The notes under the pieces are model-generated. The model was not told the DNA's origin, made no database searches, and saw only the letters and a program-made list of their open reading frames with translations. DNA of 64,000 bases, from assembly GCF_051414055.1 (NCBI RefSeq), contig NZ_JBLKNX010000004.1:248001-312000 (forward strand), written 5' to 3'. This DNA comes from Halosimplex halobium (lineage in GTDB: Archaea > Halobacteriota > Halobacteria > Halobacteriales > Haloarculaceae). Of this stretch, positions 37,380-47,606 are shown one piece after another (the stretch's first letter is position 1; each line of letters starts with the position of its first letter). The translations under genes were made by a program, and so were the position numbers.

Positions 37380-38996
37380 ATGGACTCCGACGACCCACCA
37401 CGACAGGCACAGGACGGCGAACAGCGACGCGACCGTTCGGACGGACGCGGACCGGCCGGCGGTAGCGGCGACGCCTCGAACGACGGCCCGCGGCGTCGGA
37501 CGGTGCTGCGCGGGCTCGGCGGCGGCGTCGCGCTCGGCGCGGTCGGCACGCTCGGCGCGACCGTCTCGACGGCCGCCGGCGCCGCCTTCGGCGACGGCGT
37601 CAACCTGCAGCCGTCGTACTTCTGCGGCGGCGACCAGGACCTGGGCTACGACCTCATGGCGGAGTACCCGGACATCGAGACGGTCCGGATCGAGATCGAG
37701 CCGTTCGACTTCGGCGAGGTCGCCACGACGGTCGCAGACGCCAAGCGCTGGATCGACGAGGCCGCGGCCCACGGGCTGGACGTGATCGCCACGTACCACC
37801 ACTACCCCGACAACGGGTCGGCCAGCGCCGCGGCGCTGCAGGAGGCCGCGGAGTTCTGGGCGGAGCACTACGAGACGCTCTCGGCGGACACCTCGTTCAC
37901 GGTGAACATGATGAACGAGTGGGGCAACCACCAGGTGACCGCCGGGGAGTACGCCGACGCGTACAACGAGGCGATCGACACCGTCCGCTCGGAGACGAGC
38001 TACTCGGGGCCGATCGTCTGCGACGCGCCCGGGTGGGGCCAGGGCACCTACCGCCTGGCCGACGCGGCCGAGCAGATCGACGACGACGACCTGATCCTCT
38101 CGGCGCACGTCTATCCCAGCGCGTGGAACGCGACGACCGGCGAGCACCTCGTCCCCGAGGACCTCGACGCGATGGACGGGACGAGCTACCCCTGCATGAT
38201 CGGGGAGTTCGGCAACTACGCGAACTCGACGGGCGCCGACTGGTCGGCCATCGTCGACTACGCGAGCGAGCTGGGCTGGCCGGTCGTCGGCTGGGCCTGG
38301 AACGGCGACGGCTCGGCGGACCCGATGAACATGGCCTCGCCGTACTGGGGCGACGACTGCTCGGCCGACAGCTACACGGCGAGCGACTACTTCTCGGTCG
38401 TCTACGGCCGGCTCGGCGACGGCGGGACCGCGACGGACTCGCCGACCGACGAGCCGGGGAGGCCGACGGACGAGCCGGACACGCCGACGCCCACCGACGA
38501 GCCGGACACGCCGACGCCCACCGACGAGCCGGACACGCCGACGGACACGCCGGCCGCGGACGCCCTCGTGGTGAACGACTACGACGGGGACCCGGCGTGG
38601 TCGTCCCATCGCAACGACCTCGGGCAGTGGTGCGGGGCCGGGTCGTTCGAGAACGGCGGCGGCGAGGTCGAGGACGGAGCCCTGGTTCTGGAGTACGACA
38701 ACGGCGGCTGGTATCAGGAGCAGATCAACCGCCCGGTCACCGACTACAGCGACCTCGTCCTGCGCGTCAGCGGCGCGGACGGCGGCGAGGAGTCGGAGGT
38801 GCTGTTCGACATGGGCGGCGTGCGCACCACGCTCGCCGACGTGACCGACGACTCGGTCGGGACGAGTGCGACGGACGTGCGCGTCGACATGGATGGCGCC
38901 GGGATCGACCGCTCGTCCTCGGCGCTGTCGGTGCGGCTGAACTTCTGGCAGGGCGGGGCCAGTACGCTGCGTATCGAGGGGGTGAGACTCGAATAG
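37380..38996 (+). CDS. Secreted clan GH-A (GH5-like, possibly mannanase) enzyme with C-terminal module
   Basis: 538 residues. Tat signal RRRTVLRG (about 38-45). The shorter catalytic domain (about 70-345) begins GVNLQPSYFCGGDQDLGYD; candidate acid/base E180 in MMNEWGN and nucleophile E276 in MIGEFGN give the clan GH-A pattern, closest to GH5 mannanase-type enzymes, but the subfamily is uncertain. It differs clearly from the other GH5 enzymes of the cluster. A TPTDEPD linker leads to the shared module (about 392-538). A 112-nt gap separates it from the GH10 gene. Confidence 0.82.
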   Translation: MDSDDPPRQAQDGEQRRDRSDGRGPAGGSGDASNDGPRRRTVLRGLGGGVALGAVGTLGATVSTAAGAAFGDGVNLQPSYFCGGDQDLGYDLMAEYPDIETVRIEIEPFDFGEVATTVADAKRWIDEAAAHGLDVIATYHHYPDNGSASAAALQEAAEFWAEHYETLSADTSFTVNMMNEWGNHQVTAGEYADAYNEAIDTVRSETSYSGPIVCDAPGWGQGTYRLADAAEQIDDDDLILSAHVYPSAWNATTGEHLVPEDLDAMDGTSYPCMIGEFGNYANSTGADWSAIVDYASELGWPVVGWAWNGDGSADPMNMASPYWGDDCSADSYTASDYFSVVYGRLGDGGTATDSPTDEPGRPTDEPDTPTPTDEPDTPTPTDEPDTPTDTPAADALVVNDYDGDPAWSSHRNDLGQWCGAGSFENGGGEVEDGALVLEYDNGGWYQEQINRPVTDYSDLVLRVSGADGGEESEVLFDMGGVRTTLADVTDDSVGTSATDVRVDMDGAGIDRSSSALSVRLNFWQGGASTLRIEGVRLE

Positions 38997-39152
38997 GAGC
39001 ACTCACCGCTCCACGGCTGCCGTTCCCCCGGGGCTTCGCCCCGTCTCCACACCGTCTCCGGCCGGCGCCGCGCGGCGCCGGCCGACCGCTGTCGCTGCCG
39101 GGTCCGCCCGGCCCGGCACGGTTAGTGATTGGTAAAGATTATTTTTCTATTC

Positions 39153-39164
39153 GTTAAATTTAAC
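39153..39164. promoter_or_regulatory. Palindrome GTTAAATTTAAC in a separate AT-rich promoter
   Basis: A perfect 12-nt palindrome, 28-39 nt before ATG 39192, inside an AT-rich patch (39120-39190). It coincides with the expected TATA position, so gene 39192 probably has its own, perhaps repressible, promoter. Confidence 0.5.
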
Positions 39165-39191
39165 AGCTATCGGACGCATGTGTATTCTGCA

Positions 39192-41054
39192 ATGGTCGAC
39201 AGACGAACCGTACTGAAGGGGGGTATCGCATTCGGAAGCCTGGGGCTGGCCTCGACGGTGCTGGCCCAGGAGTCCGCGCTGGTCGTCCACGACTTCGACG
39301 GGGGGAGCTATCCCGGCTCGAACGACCTGGGCAACTGGGCCGGCGCGGGGAGTTTCGCGAACGGCGACGGCAGTGGCGAGGTCGCCGACGGCGCGCTCCG
39401 GCTGGAGTACGACAACGCCGGCTGGTTCGCGAGCAACGTCCGCCAGTCGGTCGCCGACCGCGACCGGCTGACGATGCGCGTTCGGGGGGACGCCGGCGGC
39501 GAGGAGAGCGACTTCCTGGTCGACGTGGGGGGCGCCAGGGACCTGCTCGGCAACCTCACCGACGACACGATCGGCACGGAGTGGTCGACGGTGTCGGTCG
39601 ACCTCTCGGCGGTCGGGGCCGACCCCGAGAGCCCGAAGGCCGTCCGGCTGAACTTCTGGCAGGGCGCCGCCGGCGCCGTCGAGATCGACCGCATCGCGTT
39701 CACGAGCGACGGCGAGGCGCCGCCGTCGACCGCGACGCCGACGCCGGCGGACCCGTCGACGCCGACACCGACCGACACGCCGACGCCGACCGACGCGCCC
39801 GACGACGACACACCCACCGACGAACCCGACGACGAGACGCCGACGGACGCGCCCGACGACGGGAGCACCTGGGACGTGCCGTTCCCCGACCGGCCGCCGG
39901 AACCTGACTCGCTGCCGCCCGCCTCGGAGATCACCGAGAGCACGACGGTCGCCGACCTCTACGAGCACTTCGACGACCCCTACTACGTCCCGCGGGACTT
40001 CACGGACTACCTGCCGGGCGAGACGGGGTCGAAGCTCCAGGAGTGGACCGACTCCGAGAAGGCCGAGGAGTTCGGCTACGACGTGAGCGCCGTCGAGAAC
40101 AACGTCGGCGACGGGTCGCTGACGCTCGGCCAGCTGGGCACGCAGGCACTGCCGTACGTGAAACAGCTCGCCGAGAACGACTTCCCGGCCCACGCGACGG
40201 TGAAGCTGCTCCCGCGGCTGGCGCTGCTGCCCGACGAGGAGGAGGACCCGGGCGTCCACGACGAGCCCACGAACGTCTGGGACGAGACCGCGGGGCCGAC
40301 GGCGGCGACCAACGACCCCGACCAGTTCGTCCAGGACCGCTGGCCGACGGACGCCCGGACCTACCAGCCGATGGAGGTGCGTATCCGTGACCGGGCCCAC
40401 GACCAGCCCCAGTACGACGACAGCCGCGAGTGGGGGAGCGCCGGCAACCTGCCCGACTCCGTCTACAACAACCCGGAGAACCCGGTGCTCGACGCCGCGG
40501 CCGAGAAGGTCGACCCGGTGACCGGCGAGTCGCTCGGCGGCGACGGGTTCACTGCAACGGCGCCGATGGAGGCGGAGATCCGGATCCACGAGACCAGCGG
40601 GAGCTACATGAACCAGTACATCAAGCTGAAGAACACCAGCGAGGTGCCGTACTTCCAGGACGCGGCGGTCATCTGGTGGCTCGGCCCGTCGGGGAACGCC
40701 TCGAATCTCTCGGACGGCCACTGGAACAACCCACACCGACCGAGCGCGTCGCTGGGCCACCCCCAGCGCGACGTGATCGAGGTGAACCACCCCGACTACG
40801 AGGAGCTGTCCGTCTACGCGGTCCGGCTGGCCAACCACGACGAGCCGTACCACATGCGGACGATCTACCCCGGCCAGAGCGTCGCCATGGAGATCGGTAC
40901 GCCCCGCGACGGGAGCGCGTGGTCGACCAGCAGCGAGCGCCAGGAGCTGGTCGAGACGATGCTCGACTCGCTGCACGTCGAGCTGGAGACGAACCTCAAC
41001 CGCAACGACCCGATCATCGACGCCATCGACCTGAAGTACCGGGTGCCGAACTGA
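39192..41054 (+). CDS. Secreted protein: N-terminal binding-like module plus unrecognised ~390-residue domain
   Basis: 620 residues. Tat signal VDRRTVLKGG (2-11), cleavage after LAQ; the second-subtype module follows at once (about 27-170), so the module order is reversed compared with its neighbours. A Thr/Pro/Asp linker (171-225) leads to an unknown domain with many Trp, Tyr and His residues (WDETAGPTAATND, YMNQYIKLKN, AAVIWWLGPSGNASN, HWNNPHRP, YHMRTIYPGQS). I recognise no glycosidase, esterase or monooxygenase signature. It has its own promoter. Context implies polysaccharide binding or cleavage; that is inference. Confidence 0.85.
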   Translation: MVDRRTVLKGGIAFGSLGLASTVLAQESALVVHDFDGGSYPGSNDLGNWAGAGSFANGDGSGEVADGALRLEYDNAGWFASNVRQSVADRDRLTMRVRGDAGGEESDFLVDVGGARDLLGNLTDDTIGTEWSTVSVDLSAVGADPESPKAVRLNFWQGAAGAVEIDRIAFTSDGEAPPSTATPTPADPSTPTPTDTPTPTDAPDDDTPTDEPDDETPTDAPDDGSTWDVPFPDRPPEPDSLPPASEITESTTVADLYEHFDDPYYVPRDFTDYLPGETGSKLQEWTDSEKAEEFGYDVSAVENNVGDGSLTLGQLGTQALPYVKQLAENDFPAHATVKLLPRLALLPDEEEDPGVHDEPTNVWDETAGPTAATNDPDQFVQDRWPTDARTYQPMEVRIRDRAHDQPQYDDSREWGSAGNLPDSVYNNPENPVLDAAAEKVDPVTGESLGGDGFTATAPMEAEIRIHETSGSYMNQYIKLKNTSEVPYFQDAAVIWWLGPSGNASNLSDGHWNNPHRPSASLGHPQRDVIEVNHPDYEELSVYAVRLANHDEPYHMRTIYPGQSVAMEIGTPRDGSAWSTSSERQELVETMLDSLHVELETNLNRNDPIIDAIDLKYRVPN

Positions 41055-41184
41055 CCGCGGTCGCTCACGAATCGGCCGCGACCGTTCCCGAACCGACCAC
41101 GACCGTTTCCGAACCCCGCCCGCGACCGCGGCGTCGCGGCCCCTGACCGGGGCGCCCCGGTCGCCGATCCCACTCCATCCTCAG

Positions 41185-43068
41185 ATGTCACACGACGACA
41201 CCAGCGAACGGACCGACGCATCGACCGACGACCGGACCGACCCGTCGACGGGCGACCGGACTGCCTCGCCGGAAGCCGGCCCGAGCACCGACGGCGCGAC
41301 CGGCGACTCCGCCGGCGGCTACGCCGACGGGATCGCCCGCCGGGTCGACGCCGTCTCCCGGCGGACGTTCCTGCGGACGGCCGCGGGGGCGGGCGCTGCG
41401 ACGGCGCTCGGCGTCGGGATCACCGGTAGCGCCGCCGCCGACGGCATCCCCACGCCGTGGCTCCACCGCGACGGCAACCTGATCCGCGACCCCAGCGACA
41501 ACAAGGTGGTCCTCCGGGGGGTGAACGTCCCCGACGCCAAGCGGATGAACGTCAAGGACTTTCGCCCCGACGCCGACGAGACCATCGAGCGGGCGACCAG
41601 CGCCGACGAGGGGTGGTACTCGCGGATCGTCCGCCTCCCGATCCAGCCGACCGACGTGGGGGGCCACGACCCCGGCGGTATCCCGCCGGTCCCCGGGTTC
41701 TCGCAGTCACAGCTCGAACGGTACGTCGAGAACCACCTCCGCCCGGCGGTCGACACCTGTGCGGAGCAGAACGTCTACTGCATCGTCGACTACCACCGCC
41801 ACCGCGGGCGGGACGACGAGCACGCCTACACCAGCGAGGGCATCGACGAGGAGCTTCAGATGTTCTGGGAGACGGTGGCCCCGGAGTTCGCCGACGAGTC
41901 GCACGTCCTCTTCGAGGTGTACAACGAGCCGATCCACCCCTACCAGGGCCACTACGAGCCGAACGTCGACGTGGCGCCGAACGACGACGAGGCTATCGAG
42001 ACGTGGAACACCTGGAGGGAGGCGGCCCAGCCGTGGGTCGACACCATCCGCGAGCACGCGCCGCGGAACCTGGTCCTGATCGGCTCGCCCCGCTGGAGCC
42101 AGTGGACCTACCAGGCGCCGAGAAACGAGTTCGACGGCGACAACCTCGCCTACACCGGCCACGTCTACGGCCACCAGAATCTCCGGCCGCTCTCGGAGTA
42201 CTTCGGGACGCCCGCGGAGGAGGTGCCCGTGTTCATGACCGAGTTCGGCTGGGGCGAGCACGGCGCCGACTACGTCACCGGGACGGCCGACGACGAGGGC
42301 CGGGAGTTCCTCGATTTCTTCGCCGACTACGACGTCCACTGGCAGGTCTGGTGTTTCGACAGCAAGTGGCGACCGGCGATGCTCGACCACGACTGGTCGG
42401 TCAAGGAGTACGGCGAGTTCTGGCGGGACGAACTCGCGGCCCACCGCGACGAGGACGTGCCCGCCGGCGAGGTGGACACCGGAACCGACGACGACACCCC
42501 CACGGCGACACCCACCGATACCCCGACCGCGACGCCGCCGACGGCCACGCCCACGCCGACGCCCAGCGGCCCCACGTCGACGCCAACGCCGACCGACGAG
42601 CCGAACACGCCCACGGACACGACGGCCGCCGACGCGCTGGTGGTCAACGACTACGACGGCGACCCGGCGTGGTCGAGCAACCGGAACGACCTCGGGCAGT
42701 GGTGCGGGGCCGGATCGTTCGAGAACGGCGGCGGCGAGGTCGAGGATGGGGCCCTGGTTCTGGAGTACGACAGCGGCGGCTGGTACCAGGAGCAGATCAA
42801 CCGCGACGTGAGCGACTACGACACGCTCGTTCTCTCGGTGGTCGGCGCGGACGGGGGCGAGGAGTCGGAGATCCGGTTCAGCATGGGCGGCGCTAGCGGG
42901 CTGCTCGCCGACGTGACCGACGACTCGATCGGCACTTCCCGTTCGGAAGTCGCCGTCGACATGGTGTCGGCGGGCGTCGACCGGTCGTCCTCGTCGCTGT
43001 CGGTGCGGCTGAACTTCTGGCAGGGCGGGGCCAGCACGCTTCGGATCGGCGGCGTCCGGCTGGAGTAG
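41185..43068 (+). CDS. Secreted GH5 endoglucanase with C-terminal binding-like module
   Basis: 627 residues. Tat signal SRRTFLRTA (about 58-66) after a long acidic tail; GH5 barrel opening IPTPWLHRDGNLIRDPSDN and LRGVNVPDAKRMN, very close to the first enzyme of the cluster. Acid/base E248 in YNEP, nucleophile E353 in MTEFGW. A TPTATP/TPTDEPN linker (about 432-478) leads to the shared module (482-627). Last gene of the cluster, 130 nt after the unknown-domain protein. Confidence 0.92.
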   Translation: MSHDDTSERTDASTDDRTDPSTGDRTASPEAGPSTDGATGDSAGGYADGIARRVDAVSRRTFLRTAAGAGAATALGVGITGSAAADGIPTPWLHRDGNLIRDPSDNKVVLRGVNVPDAKRMNVKDFRPDADETIERATSADEGWYSRIVRLPIQPTDVGGHDPGGIPPVPGFSQSQLERYVENHLRPAVDTCAEQNVYCIVDYHRHRGRDDEHAYTSEGIDEELQMFWETVAPEFADESHVLFEVYNEPIHPYQGHYEPNVDVAPNDDEAIETWNTWREAAQPWVDTIREHAPRNLVLIGSPRWSQWTYQAPRNEFDGDNLAYTGHVYGHQNLRPLSEYFGTPAEEVPVFMTEFGWGEHGADYVTGTADDEGREFLDFFADYDVHWQVWCFDSKWRPAMLDHDWSVKEYGEFWRDELAAHRDEDVPAGEVDTGTDDDTPTATPTDTPTATPPTATPTPTPSGPTSTPTPTDEPNTPTDTTAADALVVNDYDGDPAWSSNRNDLGQWCGAGSFENGGGEVEDGALVLEYDSGGWYQEQINRDVSDYDTLVLSVVGADGGEESEIRFSMGGASGLLADVTDDSIGTSRSEVAVDMVSAGVDRSSSSLSVRLNFWQGGASTLRIGGVRLE

Positions 43069-43304
43069 CGCCACCGCTCTCCCGGCTGCAGTCGTCCGCT
43101 CCGTTCGCCGGGGCTCCGTCGCCCTTCCGGTCGCCGGTGTCTCATCCTCGCTCGACTCGTCTCTCGTACGTCCGGCGCGACGGGTCGAGCGCCACGGTTT
43201 TCCGGGTAGCGTTTCTCACTCGCCGAGAACGCTTCTCGCAAGCGGAGAACAGCCTGTCGGGTATATCCACCCGGCCGGCGTCTGTCCAGATAGAGGTCAA
43301 CACA

Positions 43305-43868
43305 ATGGCAACGACCACCCCCGGCGTCAACGAGTTCGAGAGCAGAATCGGCGGCCTGACCGTCCACGGCAAGGCACACAGCCTGTCGGCGTGGTTCGTG
43401 CTTGCGCTGCGGCTCATGATGGGCTACGCGTTCCTGTACTCGGGGGCGACGAAGGTCCTGGAAGGCGGGTTCACCGCCCAGGGGTACCTGGTCCACGCGG
43501 CCGGGGCGAACGGCAACCCCCTCGAGGGCATGTTCGTCTGGATGGGGACGACGAACTGGTTCGTCGCGTTCGCGAACGTGGCCGTCCCGTGGGGCGAGGT
43601 CCTCATCGGGCTGGGTCTGCTCGTCGGTGCGCTGGTCCGCCTCGCGGCGTTTTTCGGCGCGCTCATGATGCTCATGTTCTACTTCGGGAACTGGAGCATC
43701 GAACACGGGCTCATCAACGGCGACTTCGCCTACATGCTCGTGTTCCTCGCCGTCGCCGCCTTCGGCGCCGGCCGGATCCTCGGCCTGGACACGCTCATCG
43801 AGCGCTACGAGGTCGGCGGCGAAACGCTGATCGAGCGCTACCCGCGCCTCGGATACATCCTCGGCTGA
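43305..43868 (+). CDS. DoxX family membrane protein
   Basis: 187 residues with four hydrophobic helices; ALRLMMGYAFLYSGATKVLEGGF and the final SLADN-like region follow the DoxX/TQO small-subunit pattern seen in archaea. The relation to thiosulfate:quinone oxidoreductase is uncertain, because many DoxX proteins have other roles. The ATG at 43305 is preferred. The 236-nt upstream spacer has two copies of a TCGCxxGxGAGAAC-like sequence around 43217-43258. Confidence 0.85.
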   Translation: MATTTPGVNEFESRIGGLTVHGKAHSLSAWFVLALRLMMGYAFLYSGATKVLEGGFTAQGYLVHAAGANGNPLEGMFVWMGTTNWFVAFANVAVPWGEVLIGLGLLVGALVRLAAFFGALMMLMFYFGNWSIEHGLINGDFAYMLVFLAVAAFGAGRILGLDTLIERYEVGGETLIERYPRLGYILG

Positions 43869-44055
43869 GGCCGGGGCCGGGACGACTATTTTTCGCGGCT
43901 CCGGTATCGTCGCCGAGAGCCGCTCTGTCTGTGGGTACCCGGAAACGGCGCCGCACCGATTTGGTATCGCGGTATGTAGTTTACGGGCACGAAACGGTAA
44001 CGGAGTCTCGTCTCTTTCAGAAGGTCAGAAATCGACAAACGGGCCGCGGCGGTCC

Positions 44056-44964
44056 CTATCCGGCGAACTCGTCGACGGACTCGAAGGCGTCGTCCGCGAG
44101 CGCGGCGGCGAGGCCGGGGACGTCCACCTCGTCGACGTGACCCGGATACTTGCGGGCGAAGTAGCCGACGAGGTTCTCCACGTCGCGTTCGAGGAGTTCG
44201 CGCGCGTTGTCGTGGTCGGTGGGGACGGCCTGGGGCCAGTCGAAGACGACGACGCCCTGCTCGGTGACGAAGACGTTGTACTCGCTCATGTCGGCGTGGA
44301 CGTACCCCTCGGCGTAGGCGGTCGCCATCTCCTCCAGGATCAGCTCCATGACCGGGATCACCTGGGCGTCGGTGAGCTTCGTCCGGGAGAGCTCGACGCC
44401 GTCGACCTTCTCCATGACGAGGGCGTGGCGATTGTGGTCGACCGGCTGGGGGACGGACACGTCGGGATACAGCGTCTCGAGGGCGTCGTACTCGCGCTCG
44501 GCGGCCTTGCGCGCGGTGTACTGCCAGGAGACGTGGTCGCGGTCGGCCGTGTAGTCGCGTTCTTTCATCACCTCGCGGAAGTTGGTGTACCCCTCGCGGT
44601 GGTACTTCAGCGCGAGCGGGCGATAGGAGCGCACCTCGTACACGTCGCTCTCCTTGCCGACGCCCAGCGGGGCGCCGACGCCGTCGAAGGTCTCCCGCTC
44701 GGCGAAGGTGTGCAGGGCGAGCGCGTCGTAGCCCTCGAAGGTGAGCTTGAACCCCTCGTACTGGATGGTCTTGCGCTCGACCAGCCCGCGGTCCTCGCAG
44801 CGGTCCAGCCGGTAGTCCACGTCCTCCGGGGAGAGGCGGGTGTACTCGGGGAGCTTCTCGCGGTTGACGTACTCCGAGAAGCGCATCCCCTGCTCGACCC
44901 CCGAGAGCAGATAGAAGTCCTCGGGTTCGAGGTCGGCTATCACGGATGCCACGTTCTGGACCAT
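44056..44964 (-). CDS. rio2: RIO2-type serine/threonine protein kinase
   Basis: 302 residues. An N-terminal winged helix (about 1-85, LEPEDFYLLSGVEQGMRFSEYVNREKLPEYTRL) precedes the RIO kinase core: GVGKESDVYEV nucleotide loop, LALKYHREG, hinge LVMEKVDGVEL, catalytic loop YVHADMSEYN and metal-binding VFDWPQ. RIO2 acts in late maturation of the small ribosomal subunit. ATG 44964 gives the standard archaeal length; an upstream ATG would add about 40 non-conserved residues. Convergent with the DoxX gene. Confidence 0.93.
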   Translation of the reverse strand: MVQNVASVIADLEPEDFYLLSGVEQGMRFSEYVNREKLPEYTRLSPEDVDYRLDRCEDRGLVERKTIQYEGFKLTFEGYDALALHTFAERETFDGVGAPLGVGKESDVYEVRSYRPLALKYHREGYTNFREVMKERDYTADRDHVSWQYTARKAAEREYDALETLYPDVSVPQPVDHNRHALVMEKVDGVELSRTKLTDAQVIPVMELILEEMATAYAEGYVHADMSEYNVFVTEQGVVVFDWPQAVPTDHDNARELLERDVENLVGYFARKYPGHVDEVDVPGLAAALADDAFESVDEFAG

Positions 44965-45260
44965 TACCCGCCCGTACTCCGTCGATAGGGAAAAGCCCGA
45001 CGCGTCGGCCGTGCCCCGGTGATAAATGATATAGCGCGATATCGAATCGAGGGCCATCGTCGATGCGACGGCGAGGCGAGACGGTTCCACAGGGCTCGCG
45101 GGGGGTCGATCGTCCGTTCGCGATCGTCACAACCGAACCCCCGTGAGCGAAATTTCCGTTCTGCAGGACTGAACAGCCGGACACGACGGCTGAAAATATA
45201 TCGAAAAAAGATTTCTTCCAGAAATTATTTCAAGGGGTGAGCCACAGTAGGGCACGCACC

Positions 45261-47423
45261 ATGGTAGCCAATCACGAGGGTGGCGAGGCGGGCGGCGAGT
45301 CGAGCGGCGTCTCGCGTCGCCGGTACGCACAGGTGATCGCGGGGCTGGGCGCGGCCGGGCTGGCCGGCTGTCCGAGCGAGAGCGGTTCGACGGCGACGCC
45401 GGGGTCGAACGACGACACGGTCGAGCCGACTTCGACCGGAGATACGGAGACCGACGGGTCGACGGAGACGGCGGCGCCGACGGCGACGGACCGCGAGCCG
45501 GTCGTCGACACGATCGCCTACGCGCACGCGAACTCGCCGGACGTGTTCGACTGGAACCCCTGGACGCCCCAGGACAACACCGCGGGTGACCTGTGGATGT
45601 CCGACCTCCACGGGCTGCGGAACGTCCACACGACGAACCTGACGTACTCGGGGACGACGGTTCCGACCCCGCACAAGCCCGACCACGAGGAGATCGAGAT
45701 CATGACGTGGATCGAGGGGTGGGAGGTCGACGCGCCCTTCGACTGGTACGACCACCACGACGACCGGTCGGCCTACTGGTCGGGCGACCCCCACGACGCG
45801 GTCGCCCGCGAGAAGCACAACCACGTCAACTTCTTCCAGGCCGGCAACAAGTTCACGGAGTCGGCCACGTTCAACCAGCGCGCCGAGGAGCAGTGGACGC
45901 TCCACCAGTGGACGGACAAGGGGTCGGTCCCCGAGCAGGAGCCGGACCCGACCGCGCGGAACATCCTGGAGACGTACGCGGGACCGGTCGACGGCGACCC
46001 GCCGTTGCACCCGTCGTTTACCGAGCCGTATCTGGAGCGCTATCGCGACGCGGGGTCGCGCGACCAGGTGACGTCGGTGACCGACGAGCTGAAAAGCGAC
46101 CGCGTCTCCCTCGACCGCATCGCCCTCGAGGGCGGCACCGACGAGTACCTCGCCGGCACGGGTCCCTACCGGCTGGAGTCGATGGACGACGTGGGCTCCG
46201 AGCGGATGGTCCTCCACCTCGACCCAGAACACCCCAACGCCGGGAACACCAACGTCGAGAAGCTCGCCATCTACTGGGCGGAGGGGAGCCGCGCACAGAC
46301 CCTGAAGACCGAGGGTGTGCTCGACGTGAACGTCGGCGACGTGTCGCCCGGCGCGGCGCTGAACCGCGAGGTGCTGCCCGACTACATGCAGGAGTTCACC
46401 CGGTGGCTGCGCGCCACGGGCGGGGACATGTGGAAGTTCAACTGGAACAACCCCCACCTCCGGAACCTCTGGGTGCGCCGGGCGCTGGTCGAGGCCGTCG
46501 ACTGGAACGCAGTCTCGCAGAACGGCTGGGGCGAGGGCGGCGCCCAGCCGCTGGCCCACGACACGTTCCTGCTGGATGCCCAGTCGGAGGCGATCTTCTC
46601 CGAGGAGTTCCTCGACCAGCTACACACCTACTCGCGGGAGTCGAACACGGAGAACGCCGACCAGTACATGCGGCGGGCGGGCTACAGCAGGCAGGGCGGC
46701 CAGTGGGTCGACCCCTCGGGCAACCCCGCCGAGATCGATCTGTTCGCCACGTCGACGATCACAGAACACGTCCAGGCAGCCCAGACGATCCGGGCGAACC
46801 TGGCCAACTGGGGCTTCGGCGTGAACCTCTCGACGCAGGGGTGGTCGACGTGGTCGAACAACCTGGACCCCAACAGCGGGCTGAACTACGAGTCGTCGCT
46901 GTTCTGGCACGGCGACCCGTACGTCTTCCAGTACTACCACGACGTGGGCGCCTGGTGGGACGAGACGCTCGTCGCCGGCAGCCCGACCGCCCCGGATCCG
47001 TTCGAGGCCAAGCCCGAGGACACCGTCGACACCCAGGGCAAGCCGATCGTGCAGGACGTGCCCAACGAGCCGGGCGCCTTCGAGGCGCCCGACGAGGCCG
47101 GCAAGGCGCCCGAACTCGACGACGCGACGGAGGTCAACCTCGTCGAGACCGTCAACAGGATCCGCCAGCCGGGCAACAGCGAGGCGGAGCTCCAGGAGAT
47201 CTACCGCACCTGCGCGAAGTACTACAACTTCTACGTCCCGCACTTCCCGTTCCACCAGTACATGCAGGGGTCGTTCGGCAACGTCCGGGACTTCGACTGG
47301 CCGGACTCCGCGGCCCGGGCGTTCGACTACGAGCGGTCGTTCGGCATCGAGGACGTGCTCGTGCTGGGCGGGATCGCCCAGGCCAGCTACGACACCGAGT
47401 TCGAACCGCCGGAGGAGGGGTAA
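45261..47423 (+). CDS. Extracellular solute-binding lipoprotein (family 5, peptide/oligosaccharide type), orphan
   Basis: 720 residues. RRR near residue 20 and lipobox LAGC (C37) mark a Tat-exported lipoprotein. After an acidic Thr-rich linker come family 5 traits: WNPWTPQD, GTGPYRLESMD, WNNPHLRNLWVRRALVEAVDW and a long Trp/Tyr-rich C-terminal lobe. Such proteins deliver peptides or oligosaccharides to ABC importers, but no permease or ATPase gene is adjacent. The AT-rich stretch 45190-45235 holds its promoter. The TrmB-type gene 184 nt downstream suggests sugar-linked regulation. Confidence 0.85.
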   Translation: MVANHEGGEAGGESSGVSRRRYAQVIAGLGAAGLAGCPSESGSTATPGSNDDTVEPTSTGDTETDGSTETAAPTATDREPVVDTIAYAHANSPDVFDWNPWTPQDNTAGDLWMSDLHGLRNVHTTNLTYSGTTVPTPHKPDHEEIEIMTWIEGWEVDAPFDWYDHHDDRSAYWSGDPHDAVAREKHNHVNFFQAGNKFTESATFNQRAEEQWTLHQWTDKGSVPEQEPDPTARNILETYAGPVDGDPPLHPSFTEPYLERYRDAGSRDQVTSVTDELKSDRVSLDRIALEGGTDEYLAGTGPYRLESMDDVGSERMVLHLDPEHPNAGNTNVEKLAIYWAEGSRAQTLKTEGVLDVNVGDVSPGAALNREVLPDYMQEFTRWLRATGGDMWKFNWNNPHLRNLWVRRALVEAVDWNAVSQNGWGEGGAQPLAHDTFLLDAQSEAIFSEEFLDQLHTYSRESNTENADQYMRRAGYSRQGGQWVDPSGNPAEIDLFATSTITEHVQAAQTIRANLANWGFGVNLSTQGWSTWSNNLDPNSGLNYESSLFWHGDPYVFQYYHDVGAWWDETLVAGSPTAPDPFEAKPEDTVDTQGKPIVQDVPNEPGAFEAPDEAGKAPELDDATEVNLVETVNRIRQPGNSEAELQEIYRTCAKYYNFYVPHFPFHQYMQGSFGNVRDFDWPDSAARAFDYERSFGIEDVLVLGGIAQASYDTEFEPPEEG

Positions 47424-47606
47424 CGATGTAACGACGCCGTCGTCACCGGTCGACGTATCGTACGCCAGTCGCTCCCACACTCCTTGTCACGGTGGCCCCG
47501 GCGGCGGCGACCTCGCATGTCGCTCCCACTCCCGCGGGCGTCGCGGCCGCCGGACGACTCCCGCCGAACGTCACACCGATTAGTCGCGAGCGAGACATCG
47601 ACACAA

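Noticed and set aside
43305..43868. DoxX gene considered as the last gene of the cellulase cluster
   Set aside because: A 236-nt spacer and unrelated function; it is more likely an independent unit.
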